NCBI GenBank assembly: GCA_951812715.1
Contig: OX638323.1
Coordinates: 2,460,577-2,524,576, forward strand
DNA from: an uncultured Pseudohongiella sp.
Lineage (GTDB): Bacteria > Pseudomonadota > Gammaproteobacteria > Pseudomonadales > Pseudohongiellaceae
Length of the DNA stretch: 64,000 nucleotides
Reading direction: 5' to 3'
Under the pieces are notes generated by a model. That model had not been told where the DNA came from. It worked only from the letters and a program-made list of their open reading frames with translations, and ran no database searches. The position numbers were made by a program, and so were the translations under genes. Positions within the stretch are counted from its first letter, which is position 1; each line of letters begins with the position of its first letter. This document shows, piece by piece, positions 43,706 through 50,851 of the stretch.

Positions 43706-44802
43706 AATCCCTGATTCGCATATTCGCCATCATGCACAAGGAGTTGCTGCAATTGTCCAGGGATCGGCTCACCTTCGGCATGATCGTCGGCATCCCGCTG
43801 ATCCAGTTGCTGCTGTTCGGCTATGCCATCAACACCGATGTGCGCAATCTCACCGCCGCCTACGTCGACGAAGCCGACTCCCATCTTTCGCGCCAACTCA
43901 TCGCCGACCTGGGCGCTACCCAGGTCGTCGCGCTGCGCCAGCGCGTCGCCAGCGTCGAGGAACTGGTGCAATTGCTTGATGCGGGAGCGGTATCGGTAGG
44001 CGTCGCCATACCGGACGATTTCGATCGCCGGGTGATTTCCCGCGACCGGCCGGCATTGCAACTGCTCGTGGACGGGACCGATCCGATCATCCTCGGCGTG
44101 GCGGAGGGGCTGGCGGCGATCCCGCTGCAATTCGACTCCCAATCCGGATTGCAGCCTCGGCAACGCATGGTCGAGGTGCGCAATTATTACAACCCGGAGC
44201 GCCGTTCGGCGGTGAATATCGTGCCCAGCCTGGTCGGCGTGGTGCTTACGATGACCATGGTGCTGTTCACCGGAGTCGCCATCGTGCGCGAGCGAGAGCG
44301 GGGCAATCTGGAGTTGCTGATCAATACTCCGGTGCGGACCGTGGAACTGATGCTCGGAAAAATCGTTCCCTACATCGTCATCGGGCTGATCCAGCTCGTC
44401 ATCATCCTGGCGGTTGGCCGCGTCATATTCTCCGTGCCGATCATGGGCAGCGAATGGCAGGTATTGCTGGCGGCGCTGATCTTCATCTCCGCCAACCTGT
44501 CGCTGGGTCTGCTTATCTCGACAGTTGCCGCCACCCAGTTTCAGGCTATGCAGATGACCTTCTTTTTCTTCCTGCCCTCGATCCTGCTGTCGGGATTCAT
44601 GTTTCCCTTTGAAGGCATGCCCGAAATCGCCCAGGGCATCGCCGAAGTGCTGCCGCTGACGCATTTCAACCGCTTGATTCGCGGCATCGTCCTTCGTGGC
44701 GTGGACGTCTCCATGATGATGCAGGAAATCTTCGCGCTCGCCGCATTCACGGCGGTCGCCCTGACCCTGGCGGTCCTGCGCTTCAGCAAGCGGCTGGATT
44801 AG
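43702..44802 (+). CDS. ABC-2 type permease
   Basis: 366 residues, six membrane segments with a large periplasmic domain between TM1 and TM2 (about 45-170), the layout of YbhR/YbhS/YhhJ. IFAIMHKELLQLSRDRLTF at the start, RERERGNLELLINTPV and FFFLPSILLSGFMFPFEGMP are typical. It forms the channel with the ATPase encoded immediately upstream and exports an unknown substrate. The final residues RFSKRLD and stop are repeated, in part, at 45613 and 47126, marking the edge of a toxin-antitoxin island. Confidence 0.9.
   Translation: MKSLIRIFAIMHKELLQLSRDRLTFGMIVGIPLIQLLLFGYAINTDVRNLTAAYVDEADSHLSRQLIADLGATQVVALRQRVASVEELVQLLDAGAVSVGVAIPDDFDRRVISRDRPALQLLVDGTDPIILGVAEGLAAIPLQFDSQSGLQPRQRMVEVRNYYNPERRSAVNIVPSLVGVVLTMTMVLFTGVAIVRERERGNLELLINTPVRTVELMLGKIVPYIVIGLIQLVIILAVGRVIFSVPIMGSEWQVLLAALIFISANLSLGLLISTVAATQFQAMQMTFFFFLPSILLSGFMFPFEGMPEIAQGIAEVLPLTHFNRLIRGIVLRGVDVSMMMQEIFALAAFTAVALTLAVLRFSKRLD
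44779..44802. repeat. Island junction repeat, left copy (permease 3' end)
   Basis: These 24 bases, the end of the permease gene (CGCTTCAGCAAGCGGCTGGA then TTAG), recur at 47126-47149 with 22 of 24 equal. Their last 12 bases recur at 45613-45624 with 11 equal. Confidence 0.85.
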
Positions 44803-44856
44803 GGCAAGGCAGGACAAGATATCTCGCCGGTTGCGAAGTCGCGAAACTTCGGGCTG

Positions 44857-45294
44857 CTAGGAAATTACCGAAGAAAGGAGCGGAATGCGCTGACTTCCGT
44901 GCTTTCGATAAACGGCAAAGTCGCTGTCCAGAGTGAAAACCACACTGCGGGATTGCTGTTCAGCCATGCGGACGATACAGCCATCGGCGAGCGACATGGG
45001 AACGTCCTCGTATTTCGTCAACAAGCGGCCTACCGCGACCAGCTCTTCGGCAAGACTGAATGACAACCGGAACATCCCGCGCTCGAAGAACTGCATAATC
45101 GCTCGTTGCGCGCCGGGGCCGAGGCGCCGGGCCAAATAATGCGCCTGCGCCAGAACGGGCTCGCAAACGAGCAGCGGAAAGGAGAGTTGGCTCCAGGTTT
45201 CGCGAACCCACTTGTGATGCCGGTCGTTGCCGTTCAACAGCGCTATCAGAGGCCCGGTGTCCAGGATGATTCCGGTTTCACTCACCGAAACCAT
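44857..45294 (-). CDS. PIN-domain toxin (VapC-like)
   Basis: 145 residues from ATG 45294 (GTG 45285 is equally possible). TGIILDTGPLIALLNGND carries the first acidic residue, FPLLVCEPVLAQAHYL the second, and DVPMSLADGCIVRMAEQ with VVFTLDSDFAVYRKHG the last two. This PIN subgroup often pairs with ribbon-helix-helix antitoxins, as here: the antitoxin reading frame ends inside its start region. Predicted RNase. Confidence 0.88.
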   Translation of the reverse strand: MVSVSETGIILDTGPLIALLNGNDRHHKWVRETWSQLSFPLLVCEPVLAQAHYLARRLGPGAQRAIMQFFERGMFRLSFSLAEELVAVGRLLTKYEDVPMSLADGCIVRMAEQQSRSVVFTLDSDFAVYRKHGSQRIPLLSSVIS

Positions 45295-45520
45295 CCAGAT
45301 GATTCTTGCCCACCGACAGATCCGCGGGCCCGGAAAAAGCGCCCACCAGGTCAGCGACCTGGGAAAGGGCGGATTCAGGCCTTTTCGCTTTCTCCGCGGT
45401 AAGCAGATACGACTGAATCGCCTCACGGACCAGCGCCGACTTACTGACGCCCCGACGGCTCGCAGCCGCGCAAAGCTCCGCTTCGAGGGTATCCGGCACT
45501 TTGAGGGAAATTGTGCTCAT
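45278..45520 (-). CDS. Ribbon-helix-helix (CopG-like) antitoxin
   Basis: 80 residues. MSTISLKVPDTLEAELCAAA and SKSALVREAIQSYLL form the RHH DNA-binding fold (strand then two helices). The remainder (LVGAFSGPADLSVGKNHLDG) is the toxin-binding tail. It overlaps the PIN gene. I place the start at ATG 45520; no ribosome site is evident between it and the palindrome at 45525. Confidence 0.86.
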   Translation of the reverse strand: MSTISLKVPDTLEAELCAAASRRGVSKSALVREAIQSYLLTAEKAKRPESALSQVADLVGAFSGPADLSVGKNHLDGFGE

Positions 45521-45524
45521 GACG

Positions 45525-45546
45525 ATCACATTAATACAAATGTGAT
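45525..45546 (-). promoter_or_regulatory. Operator palindrome of the RHH-PIN operon
   Basis: ATCACATT-AATACA-AATGTGAT is a perfect 8-bp inverted repeat whose edge is 5 bases before the antitoxin ATG. RHH antitoxins bind such sites in pairs to repress their own operon. Its closeness to the start codon leaves almost no leader. Confidence 0.65.
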
Positions 45547-45575
45547 TAAAGTAATACCTCTAGTGCGCGCGGCTC

Positions 45576-45615
45576 GTCAAGCCCCTCAGTCTTTTCCCCG
45601 CCAAGTCGAGATCGG
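45576..45615 (-). pseudogene. HigB 3'-end remnant
   Basis: Forty bases equal 46344-46383, the 3' end of the higB gene, at 39 positions. The minus strand reads DLDLAGKRLRGLT, like the C-terminus of the intact toxin. It directly abuts the middle junction repeat (45613), so a second higBA copy once stood here or a recombination brought the pieces together. Confidence 0.8.
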
Positions 45616-45650
45616 CTGGACTAGATGCGGCCGGCGAGCGATCTGCTTGT
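45613..45650. repeat. Island junction repeat, middle copy
   Basis: The 38 bases match 47138-47175 at 37 positions. They contain an Arg-Leu-Asp-stop reading in the plus direction (as at the permease end) followed by the reverse-strand end of the molybdenum hydroxylase gene. So this copy preserves a join between the two convergent genes that flank the island. Confidence 0.88.
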
Positions 45651-45766
45651 CGAAAAATTCATGCAAGAAACTTGGAATCCACGGTCGAGGGGGAGATCAT
45701 TGCTTTGACTTCTTGTCCAGCGAAACGTGGAATCAGATGTGCCGAGTCGAAAAACCAACCAGTTGC

Positions 45767-45994
45767 ATGGTAAATAGACACAAAGATAGAATTCTCAGAG
45801 AAGCGCTAGCCGAGCGAATGGAGCGTGGCAAACCAATTGAAGAAAGGCTGGATATTGTTCGAGAGCGTCATGCCGCAGGTGAGCCTGTGTATGTCGGCGA
45901 CCCAGACAAGCCAGGCAAGCTCATCCAGTTGCAACCCGGTGGACGTAGGATTCGGGGGAGCCTGGTAAACAGAAAGTTCATTCCGGACGAGTAA
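45767..45994 (+). CDS. Small protein of unknown function within the toxin-antitoxin island
   Basis: 75 residues from ATG 45767: charged helical N-terminus (RILREALAERMERGKPIEER), then GEPVYVGDPDKPGKLIQL and a basic end (GGRRIRGSLVNRKFIPDE). No family recognised. It points towards higA and is divergent from the RHH-PIN operon. It could be an orphan antitoxin or island cargo. The long open frame upstream of this ATG is antisense to the antitoxin gene and I do not think it is coding. Confidence 0.5.
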   Translation: MVNRHKDRILREALAERMERGKPIEERLDIVRERHAAGEPVYVGDPDKPGKLIQLQPGGRRIRGSLVNRKFIPDE

Positions 45995-46049
45995 TGAACG
46001 ACGCATCGCTCGGAATCGAACGCTTCGCTCACAACAAATTTCCTTACTC

Positions 46050-46343
46050 TTATGCGAGTTCGATTCGAAGTTCGCGGCCGACCGCTTTGGCGGCGCGCGC
46101 CAGTGCACCAACGGTCACTCCTTCATGACCGGGGTCGAGTAGGCGATCGACCTGCGACCGGCTTGTGCTCAACCGGCGCGCCATTTCTACCTTCGAGATT
46201 CCTTGAGTTTTCATCGCTTCGGCTAGCTGAAAGGCGAGTACGCGCTTCACGGCTTGCGCGGTCGCACTCTCATACATGCCTTGTTCCCTAAGGAACTCGT
46301 CAAAGTACTGCCCCGGATGGCCTTTTTCGATGTCTTCGCTCAT
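46050..46343 (-). CDS. higA: HigA-type helix-turn-helix antitoxin
   Basis: 97 residues. An XRE-type helix-turn-helix is visible at about 40-75: FQLAEAMKTQGISKVEMARR, LSTSRSQVDRLLDP, ALARAAKAVGRELRIEL. The gene follows the toxin with a 4-bp overlap, the toxin-first order of higBA. It should neutralise HigB and repress the operon. Confidence 0.86.
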   Translation of the reverse strand: MSEDIEKGHPGQYFDEFLREQGMYESATAQAVKRVLAFQLAEAMKTQGISKVEMARRLSTSRSQVDRLLDPGHEGVTVGALARAAKAVGRELRIELA

Positions 46344-46690
46344 GTCAAGCCCCTCATTCTTTTCCCCGCCAAGTCGAGATCGGACTTGGGTGTCTTTTTG
46401 GTTTTTTTGATAAAGCCGTGAAGCAGCACCATTTCAGCCGCGAAGACACAGAACAAAATTCGCGCGGCCCTTTGATCCAGCAAGTCCGTCCGAACCTCCC
46501 ATAGCCCCTCGTGGCCCTTCATTCGGCGACATACGGGCATCCCGATGGGCCACCCGAACTCGGCCGCTCGAATATCATCACCAATGCGTTTCTTGTCCGC
46601 ATCGGAAAGACCGAGCAGCCAATCGCGAACAGGCATCCGGCCACCCTCGGTCGCGAAAAACCGCGCGGGCAAGCGCTTACTCCGGTCCAC
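46340..46690 (-). CDS. higB: HigB/RelE-type toxin (phage-derived Gp49-like)
   Basis: 116 residues. PVRDWLLGLSDADKKRIGDD, GWPIGMPVCRRMKGHEGLWE and VRTDLLDQRAARILFCV with VLLHGFIKKTKKTPKSDLDL are the Gp49/HigB signature. The C-terminal KTPKSDLDLA is also typical. Predicted ribosome-dependent mRNA endonuclease. Its 3' end is duplicated at 45576. ACCA-TATTT-TGGT near 46697 may be part of an operator. Confidence 0.87.
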   Translation of the reverse strand: MDRSKRLPARFFATEGGRMPVRDWLLGLSDADKKRIGDDIRAAEFGWPIGMPVCRRMKGHEGLWEVRTDLLDQRAARILFCVFAAEMVLLHGFIKKTKKTPKSDLDLAGKRMRGLT

Positions 46691-46761
46691 GGCCTAACGT
46701 ACCATATTTGGTGCAGATAGTGAAATCGATAACTCCGCATTCATAGTGTGGGAAGAAGAAT

Positions 46762-47111
46762 TCACAGCGCGATTCCCATCTTCTCCAGATGCCCCTCAAC
46801 TCCTTCGCCAAGAACACCAAACTTCGCTTCCTTTGCGCTATCTTTCAAATGCAGACCCGATTCGACTCGCGAATTGTCCAAAATTTCTACATCGGCATGC
46901 CACCATGCAGGTTGGCTTCGAGATCGTGCAGGTTTTCAGGGTCGCTGGAATCTATATTGCGCGGAATATTCAGATTGTAGACGTTGATGGAACTGGCGAT
47001 TCCAGCGGGCGGAACCATGTGCGAATGTCGCGGGAGCTTTGTTCCGCTGGTGGGCACATCGACAATTCGATGGATGTCCTGTTCGCACAGTCGCAGGATT
47101 CCTTCCACCAA
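46762..47111 (-). pseudogene. hsdM: Remnant of a type I restriction-modification methyltransferase subunit
   Basis: The minus strand reads LCEQDIHRIVDV, then LPRHSHMVPPAGIAS and NVYNLNIPRNIDSSDPENLH, then DLEANLHGG. These follow the order of the conserved C-terminal part of HsdM proteins (EQDIHRIVDVF, YSRMVP, NDYNLNIPRYIDSSEPED, LHGGIP). The frame then hits a stop; a one-base shift restores reading (HADVEILDNSRVESGLHLKD) to a stop at 46762. Catalytic N6-methylase motifs are absent. It lies at the right edge of the island next to the junction repeat, with no hsdR or hsdS left. Confidence 0.7.
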
Positions 47112-47125
47112 TCGCCTCTATATCC

Positions 47126-47175
47126 CGCTTCAGCAAGCGGCTGCACTAGATGCGGCCGGCGAGCGATCTGCTTGT
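47126..47175. repeat. Island junction repeat, right copy
   Basis: Its left half repeats the end of the permease gene (22 of 24 bases of 44779-44802). Its right half, overlapping the 3' end of the molybdenum hydroxylase gene, repeats 45613-45650 (37 of 38). The stops of the two convergent genes overlap on CTAG at 47146-47149. Confidence 0.88.
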
Positions 47176-49374
47176 TGAGAAATCGCGGTCGCCGATGGGC
47201 AGCTCGCGCACTCGCTGGCCGGTAAGGATGTAGATCGCATTGGCGACGGCGGCGGCTACCGGCGGTGTCGCCGGCTCGCCGAGGCCTCCAGGCGCATTGC
47301 CCGACTCCACCAGATGCACCACGATTTCCGGCGAGTCGGTCATGCGCAACATCTCGTAATCCGGGAAATTGCCTTGCACGACTCGGCCGTCCTCGATGGT
47401 GATTGCGCCGTAAAGCGCCGCCGTGAGGCCGAAAATGATGCCGCTTTCGATCTGGGCCTCGGCGGTGTCGGGATTTACCACCCAGCCGCAGTCCATCGCG
47501 CAGGTAACCTTGTGTACGATGGGACGGCCGTCTTCGCCTATAGAGACTTCGGCGACCTGGGCGGCGATGCTGCCGAAACTTTCCTGCACGGCGATGCCCA
47601 GCGCGCGGCCTTCCGGCAGCCCGCTGCCGTATCCCGCCGACTCCGCCGCGACTTGCAGCACATTGCGATGGCGCGGATGGTCCTGCAGCAGTTCCATGCG
47701 CAATTGATAGGGATTGGTTCTGCCGCGATGGGCAATCTCGTCGATGAAGGATTCGATGAAGAAAGTTTGCTGGGAATGGTCGACGCTGCGCCAGGAGGCG
47801 ATAGGCACGTGAGTGTCCACATCCACGACGCGAATCGACTGGTTCGGGATGGCGTAGGGGATATGCGCCGCGCCCGGCACCTGGATCGGGCCGGTGAAGC
47901 GGTTATGCCAGACTGTCACGCGTCCTTCGCCGTCGAATGCCGCCTTGAGATTGCTATGCACCGCGGGCCGGTAATAGTCCTGGCGCATGTCTTCCTCGCG
48001 GGTGAGGATCGTTTTCACCGGCACGTCGAATTCCATCGCGATCAGGGTGGCGTGATCGATCACGTTCCAGGTGAACGGCAGGCGCCGGCCGAAGCCGCCG
48101 CCGAGATAACTATGGTGGAAGGTGACGTCGTCCTCGCTCAGGCCCGCCACTTTGGCAACCCGGCCCTTGATGCCGAGAGCGTCCTGGGTGCTGGTCCAGA
48201 GGTCGGCCCGGTCGCCCTGTATATGCACCGTGCAATTCATGGGTTCCATGGCGGCGTGGGCCAGGTAGGGCACCCGGTAGCTTGCTTCGAACACGTCCTG
48301 TGCGTCTTCCAGCGCCGCGTCGGCGTCGCCGCTTTCGAAGTCCTTGGAGCCATTGTCTTCGGCCAGTGCGCCGTCAAATCTTTGCGCCAGTTCCGCGCTT
48401 GAGACTCCATCGTTTGCGGTCGGCGCGAACTCTGCCCTGACCAGCTCAAGCGCCTGTTTCGCGCGCCAGTAGTTGTCCGCGACCACGGCATAGCCGTCTT
48501 CGAGTTCGACCACTTTGCGTACTCCGCGTTGCGCTAGCGCCTCAGTTGCATCCACCGAGGCGAGTTTCGAGCCAAACACTGGCGCCAGACGCAGGGCTGC
48601 GTAGAGCATGTCCTCGCTGTGGGCATCGATGCCATAGGGCGCGCTGCCGTCGACCTTCGGCGGAATATCGCGTCTGGAGATGGCTTTGCCCATGATAGTG
48701 AATTGTGAGCGGTCCTTGAGAACGGGCTCGGCGGGTGGTTCGAGCTCGGCTGCGGCCTCGGCCAGATCGCCATAGGGAATCGAGCGGCCGCTGGCGGAAT
48801 GATGCACATGGCTCAGTTCGGTGGTGCATTCATCGACTGCCGCACCCCAGCGGTCGGCGGCGCATTGCAGAAGCATCTGTCTTGCCGCGGCGCCCGCTAC
48901 GCGGATGGTGTTCTCGCCGGTATAGCGCACCGAGGAACTGCCGCCGGTGATTTGCAGATTGGCGATCCGGGCCACGGTCAGGGCGCTGGCGTTGACGAGG
49001 CCCATCAGAAACGGGGGCAGCAGTTCCCCGCCGAAACCCTTGACGATAGCGTCGTTTGCGAACAGATCAGTAGCCGGGGCCTGTTCGATGTCGACAAGTT
49101 CCCAAGCGGCGTCGAGTTCGTCGGCCGCCATCTGGCCCAGGGCGGTATGGATGCCCTGGCCCATTTCGGAATGCGGTACGTATACCGTGATCCGGTTATC
49201 GGGCTGCAGGCGAATCCAGGAAGTGACAAAACGTTCGTTGTCGCTAGCAAGGCTGTCGTTGGCGCGCCGGTGCCGGCTCGGACGGGTGGCCGCGTAACCG
49301 ATCAGCACGCCGCCGCCGGCAACGGCGGAAACGAGAAGGAACTTGCGCCGGTTCAGTTTTGGTTTGTTCATCAT
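47146..49374 (-). CDS. Molybdopterin-binding oxidoreductase large subunit (IorB / xanthine dehydrogenase family)
   Basis: 742 residues. A Tat signal (NRRKFLLVSAVAGGGVLIGY) is followed by the molybdenum hydroxylase fold. Motifs include PHSEMGQGIHTALGQMAADE, GGGFGRRLPFTWNVIDHATL, TREEDMRQDYYRP and, near the C-terminus, the catalytic Glu in PGGLGEPATPP. This is the isoquinoline 1-oxidoreductase beta-type, a periplasmic Mo-MCD enzyme that hydroxylates N-heterocycles or oxidises aldehydes. The 2Fe-2S subunit gene lies 102 bp upstream. The triheme cytochrome encoded at 51990 is of the type that often serves such enzymes. Confidence 0.9.
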   Translation of the reverse strand: MMNKPKLNRRKFLLVSAVAGGGVLIGYAATRPSRHRRANDSLASDNERFVTSWIRLQPDNRITVYVPHSEMGQGIHTALGQMAADELDAAWELVDIEQAPATDLFANDAIVKGFGGELLPPFLMGLVNASALTVARIANLQITGGSSSVRYTGENTIRVAGAAARQMLLQCAADRWGAAVDECTTELSHVHHSASGRSIPYGDLAEAAAELEPPAEPVLKDRSQFTIMGKAISRRDIPPKVDGSAPYGIDAHSEDMLYAALRLAPVFGSKLASVDATEALAQRGVRKVVELEDGYAVVADNYWRAKQALELVRAEFAPTANDGVSSAELAQRFDGALAEDNGSKDFESGDADAALEDAQDVFEASYRVPYLAHAAMEPMNCTVHIQGDRADLWTSTQDALGIKGRVAKVAGLSEDDVTFHHSYLGGGFGRRLPFTWNVIDHATLIAMEFDVPVKTILTREEDMRQDYYRPAVHSNLKAAFDGEGRVTVWHNRFTGPIQVPGAAHIPYAIPNQSIRVVDVDTHVPIASWRSVDHSQQTFFIESFIDEIAHRGRTNPYQLRMELLQDHPRHRNVLQVAAESAGYGSGLPEGRALGIAVQESFGSIAAQVAEVSIGEDGRPIVHKVTCAMDCGWVVNPDTAEAQIESGIIFGLTAALYGAITIEDGRVVQGNFPDYEMLRMTDSPEIVVHLVESGNAPGGLGEPATPPVAAAVANAIYILTGQRVRELPIGDRDFSTSRSLAGRI

Positions 49375-49424
49375 TTTCTCCTATTGGGAGATTGCGGGTG
49401 ACATATATTTCGGTCCAGCCGCCG

Positions 49425-49454
49425 GGCGCGGCCCGGCGCCGCTCGGGCCGCGCC
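49425..49454. terminator. Intercistronic 11-bp hairpin between the two hydroxylase subunit genes
   Basis: GGCGCGGCCCG and CGGGCCGCGCC form a perfect stem with an 8-base loop. It lies after the small-subunit stop and before the large-subunit start on the minus strand. No T tract. It could attenuate or process the transcript and set subunit ratio. Confidence 0.55.
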
Positions 49455-49476
49455 TTCGAAACCACTTGCCCTGGCC

Positions 49477-49938
49477 TTACACGCTCGCCAATGCGCGGAT
49501 GGCCTTGCGCACCCGGGGGTAGGAGCCGCAGCGGCAAATATTGGTGATGCCGGCGTCGATTTCCTCGTCGGTGGGCGCGGGATTTCGCGCCAACAGGGCG
49601 GTGGCCGCCATGATCATGCCCGACTGGCAATAGCCGCATTGAGGCACCTGGTAATCGATCCAGGCCTGTTGCACCGGGCTCAGGTCATTGGCGCCGCCCG
49701 CCACCGAAGCAAGTCCTTCTATGGTGGTAATGTCGCGTCCTTCGACCACGCTAACCGGCGTGACGCAACTGCGCAGCGCATTGCCGTCGACATGTACCGT
49801 GCAGGCGCCGCAATTGCCGATGCCACAGCCGAAATTGGTTCCGGTCATGCCGAGTTCGTCACGCAGCGCCCAGAGCAAGGGCATTTCGGGCTCGATATCG
49901 AGTTCCCGCATTTCTCCATTCAATATGAATCTGGCCAC
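49477..49938 (-). CDS. 2Fe-2S subunit of the molybdenum hydroxylase (IorA type)
   Basis: 153 residues, two iron-sulfur clusters. The plant-ferredoxin-like N-terminal cluster is CGIGNCGACTVHVDG with a later Cys in LRSCVTPVS. The second is CGYCQSGMIM with CRCGSYPRVRKA. It passes electrons from the Mo centre of the large subunit to a cytochrome. It has no signal peptide; co-export with the Tat-tagged large subunit is usual for this group. Length is normal. Confidence 0.93.
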   Translation of the reverse strand: MARFILNGEMRELDIEPEMPLLWALRDELGMTGTNFGCGIGNCGACTVHVDGNALRSCVTPVSVVEGRDITTIEGLASVAGGANDLSPVQQAWIDYQVPQCGYCQSGMIMAATALLARNPAPTDEEIDAGITNICRCGSYPRVRKAIRALASV

Positions 49939-50065
49939 TGTTTTTCCTCCTTTCGATACAACGGACAGAATAATGGAACCGGGAACGGGATTCTAGCGAC
50001 AGCGAGGCGGATGTCGGAGATAATGCGGCCGAAACCGCCGAAACGGGCGGCCAAAACAGCATAAT

Positions 50066-50142
50066 GGGGACAAAACGGGGACACCCATCCGGCCAGAACG
50101 AGGACACCTTTGGGTTAGATCGGGGACAGCCAAAGCGGGGAA
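50066..50142. repeat. Irregular GGGGACA repeats upstream of the aquaporin gene
   Basis: GGGGACA occurs at 50066, 50077 and 50122, with the variants GAGGACA near 50100 and GGGGAAA at 50137, each preceded by A/C-rich bases. The motif resembles the GGGGACA half-sites seen around some insertion sequences and REP elements (compare 13530). The last copy doubles as the ribosome-binding region of the next gene. Confidence 0.5.
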
Positions 50143-50147
50143 AGACG

Positions 50148-50816
50148 ATGAACTGGAAAATTCTCGGATCCGAAGCAGTGGGTACCTATGCACTGGTATT
50201 CACCGGCTGTGGCGCGGTGGTCGCGAACGACCTCTTCAACGTCGGCTTCGGCGCCCTTGGCGTCAATCTCGTTTTCGGCATGGTGGTCATGGCCGTGGTC
50301 TATTCGCTGGGAAATGTTTCCGGCGCCCATATCAATCCGGCGGTGAGCATCGCCTTCTGCGCTTCGGGCCGCCTGCCGCGCAACCTGCTGCTGCCCTATA
50401 TCGCCGCGCAATGCTTTGGCGCCATCGTCGCCGCGTTTACCTTGCGGCTGCTGTTTCCCGATCATTCCGGCTATGGCATGACGGCGACCGTGATCGATGT
50501 CCCGCGCAGTTTTCTGTTCGAAATCCTGCTCACCTTTATGCTCATGTTCGTGATCTTCAACGTGCTGAGCGGCAATGGCGGCAAGAAAACCATGGCGGGG
50601 CTCGTCATCGGCGCCACGGTAACCTTGCTGAGCATGTTCGGCGGCGGCGTCACCGGCGCCTCGATGAACCCGGCCCGCTCGATCGGCCCGGCGCTCGCGG
50701 CGGAGAATCTCGATTTGCTCTGGTTATATCTGACCGCCCCGCCCATCGGGGCATTGCTGGCCTGGCCGGCCGCGCGCTGGTTGCAGGGCGACAGTTTTCT
50801 GGCTGATTCGAATTAA
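50148..50816 (+). CDS. Aquaporin (MIP family channel)
   Basis: 222 residues with six membrane segments and two NPA loops, GAHINPAVS (about residue 63) and GASMNPARS (about 180). The selectivity region cannot be fixed by eye, but the short length and the Arg after the second NPA fit a water channel or close relative rather than the longer glycerol facilitator. ATG 50148 follows GCGGGGAAA. No glp genes nearby. Confidence 0.92.
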   Translation: MNWKILGSEAVGTYALVFTGCGAVVANDLFNVGFGALGVNLVFGMVVMAVVYSLGNVSGAHINPAVSIAFCASGRLPRNLLLPYIAAQCFGAIVAAFTLRLLFPDHSGYGMTATVIDVPRSFLFEILLTFMLMFVIFNVLSGNGGKKTMAGLVIGATVTLLSMFGGGVTGASMNPARSIGPALAAENLDLLWLYLTAPPIGALLAWPAARWLQGDSFLADSN

Positions 50817-50851
50817 CGGCGGATTCTGATGCCCACCGTGGCAGTACCCGA

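Noticed and set aside
43429..44817. 462-codon minus-strand frame
   Set aside because: Antisense to the ABC ATPase and permease, both with full motifs; composition is His/Asp/Gln-rich as expected of a shadow frame.
45227..45766. Plus-strand extension of the small island gene to 255 codons
   Set aside because: The extension is antisense to the RHH antitoxin and passes through the junction repeat. Only the last 75 codons look protein-like.
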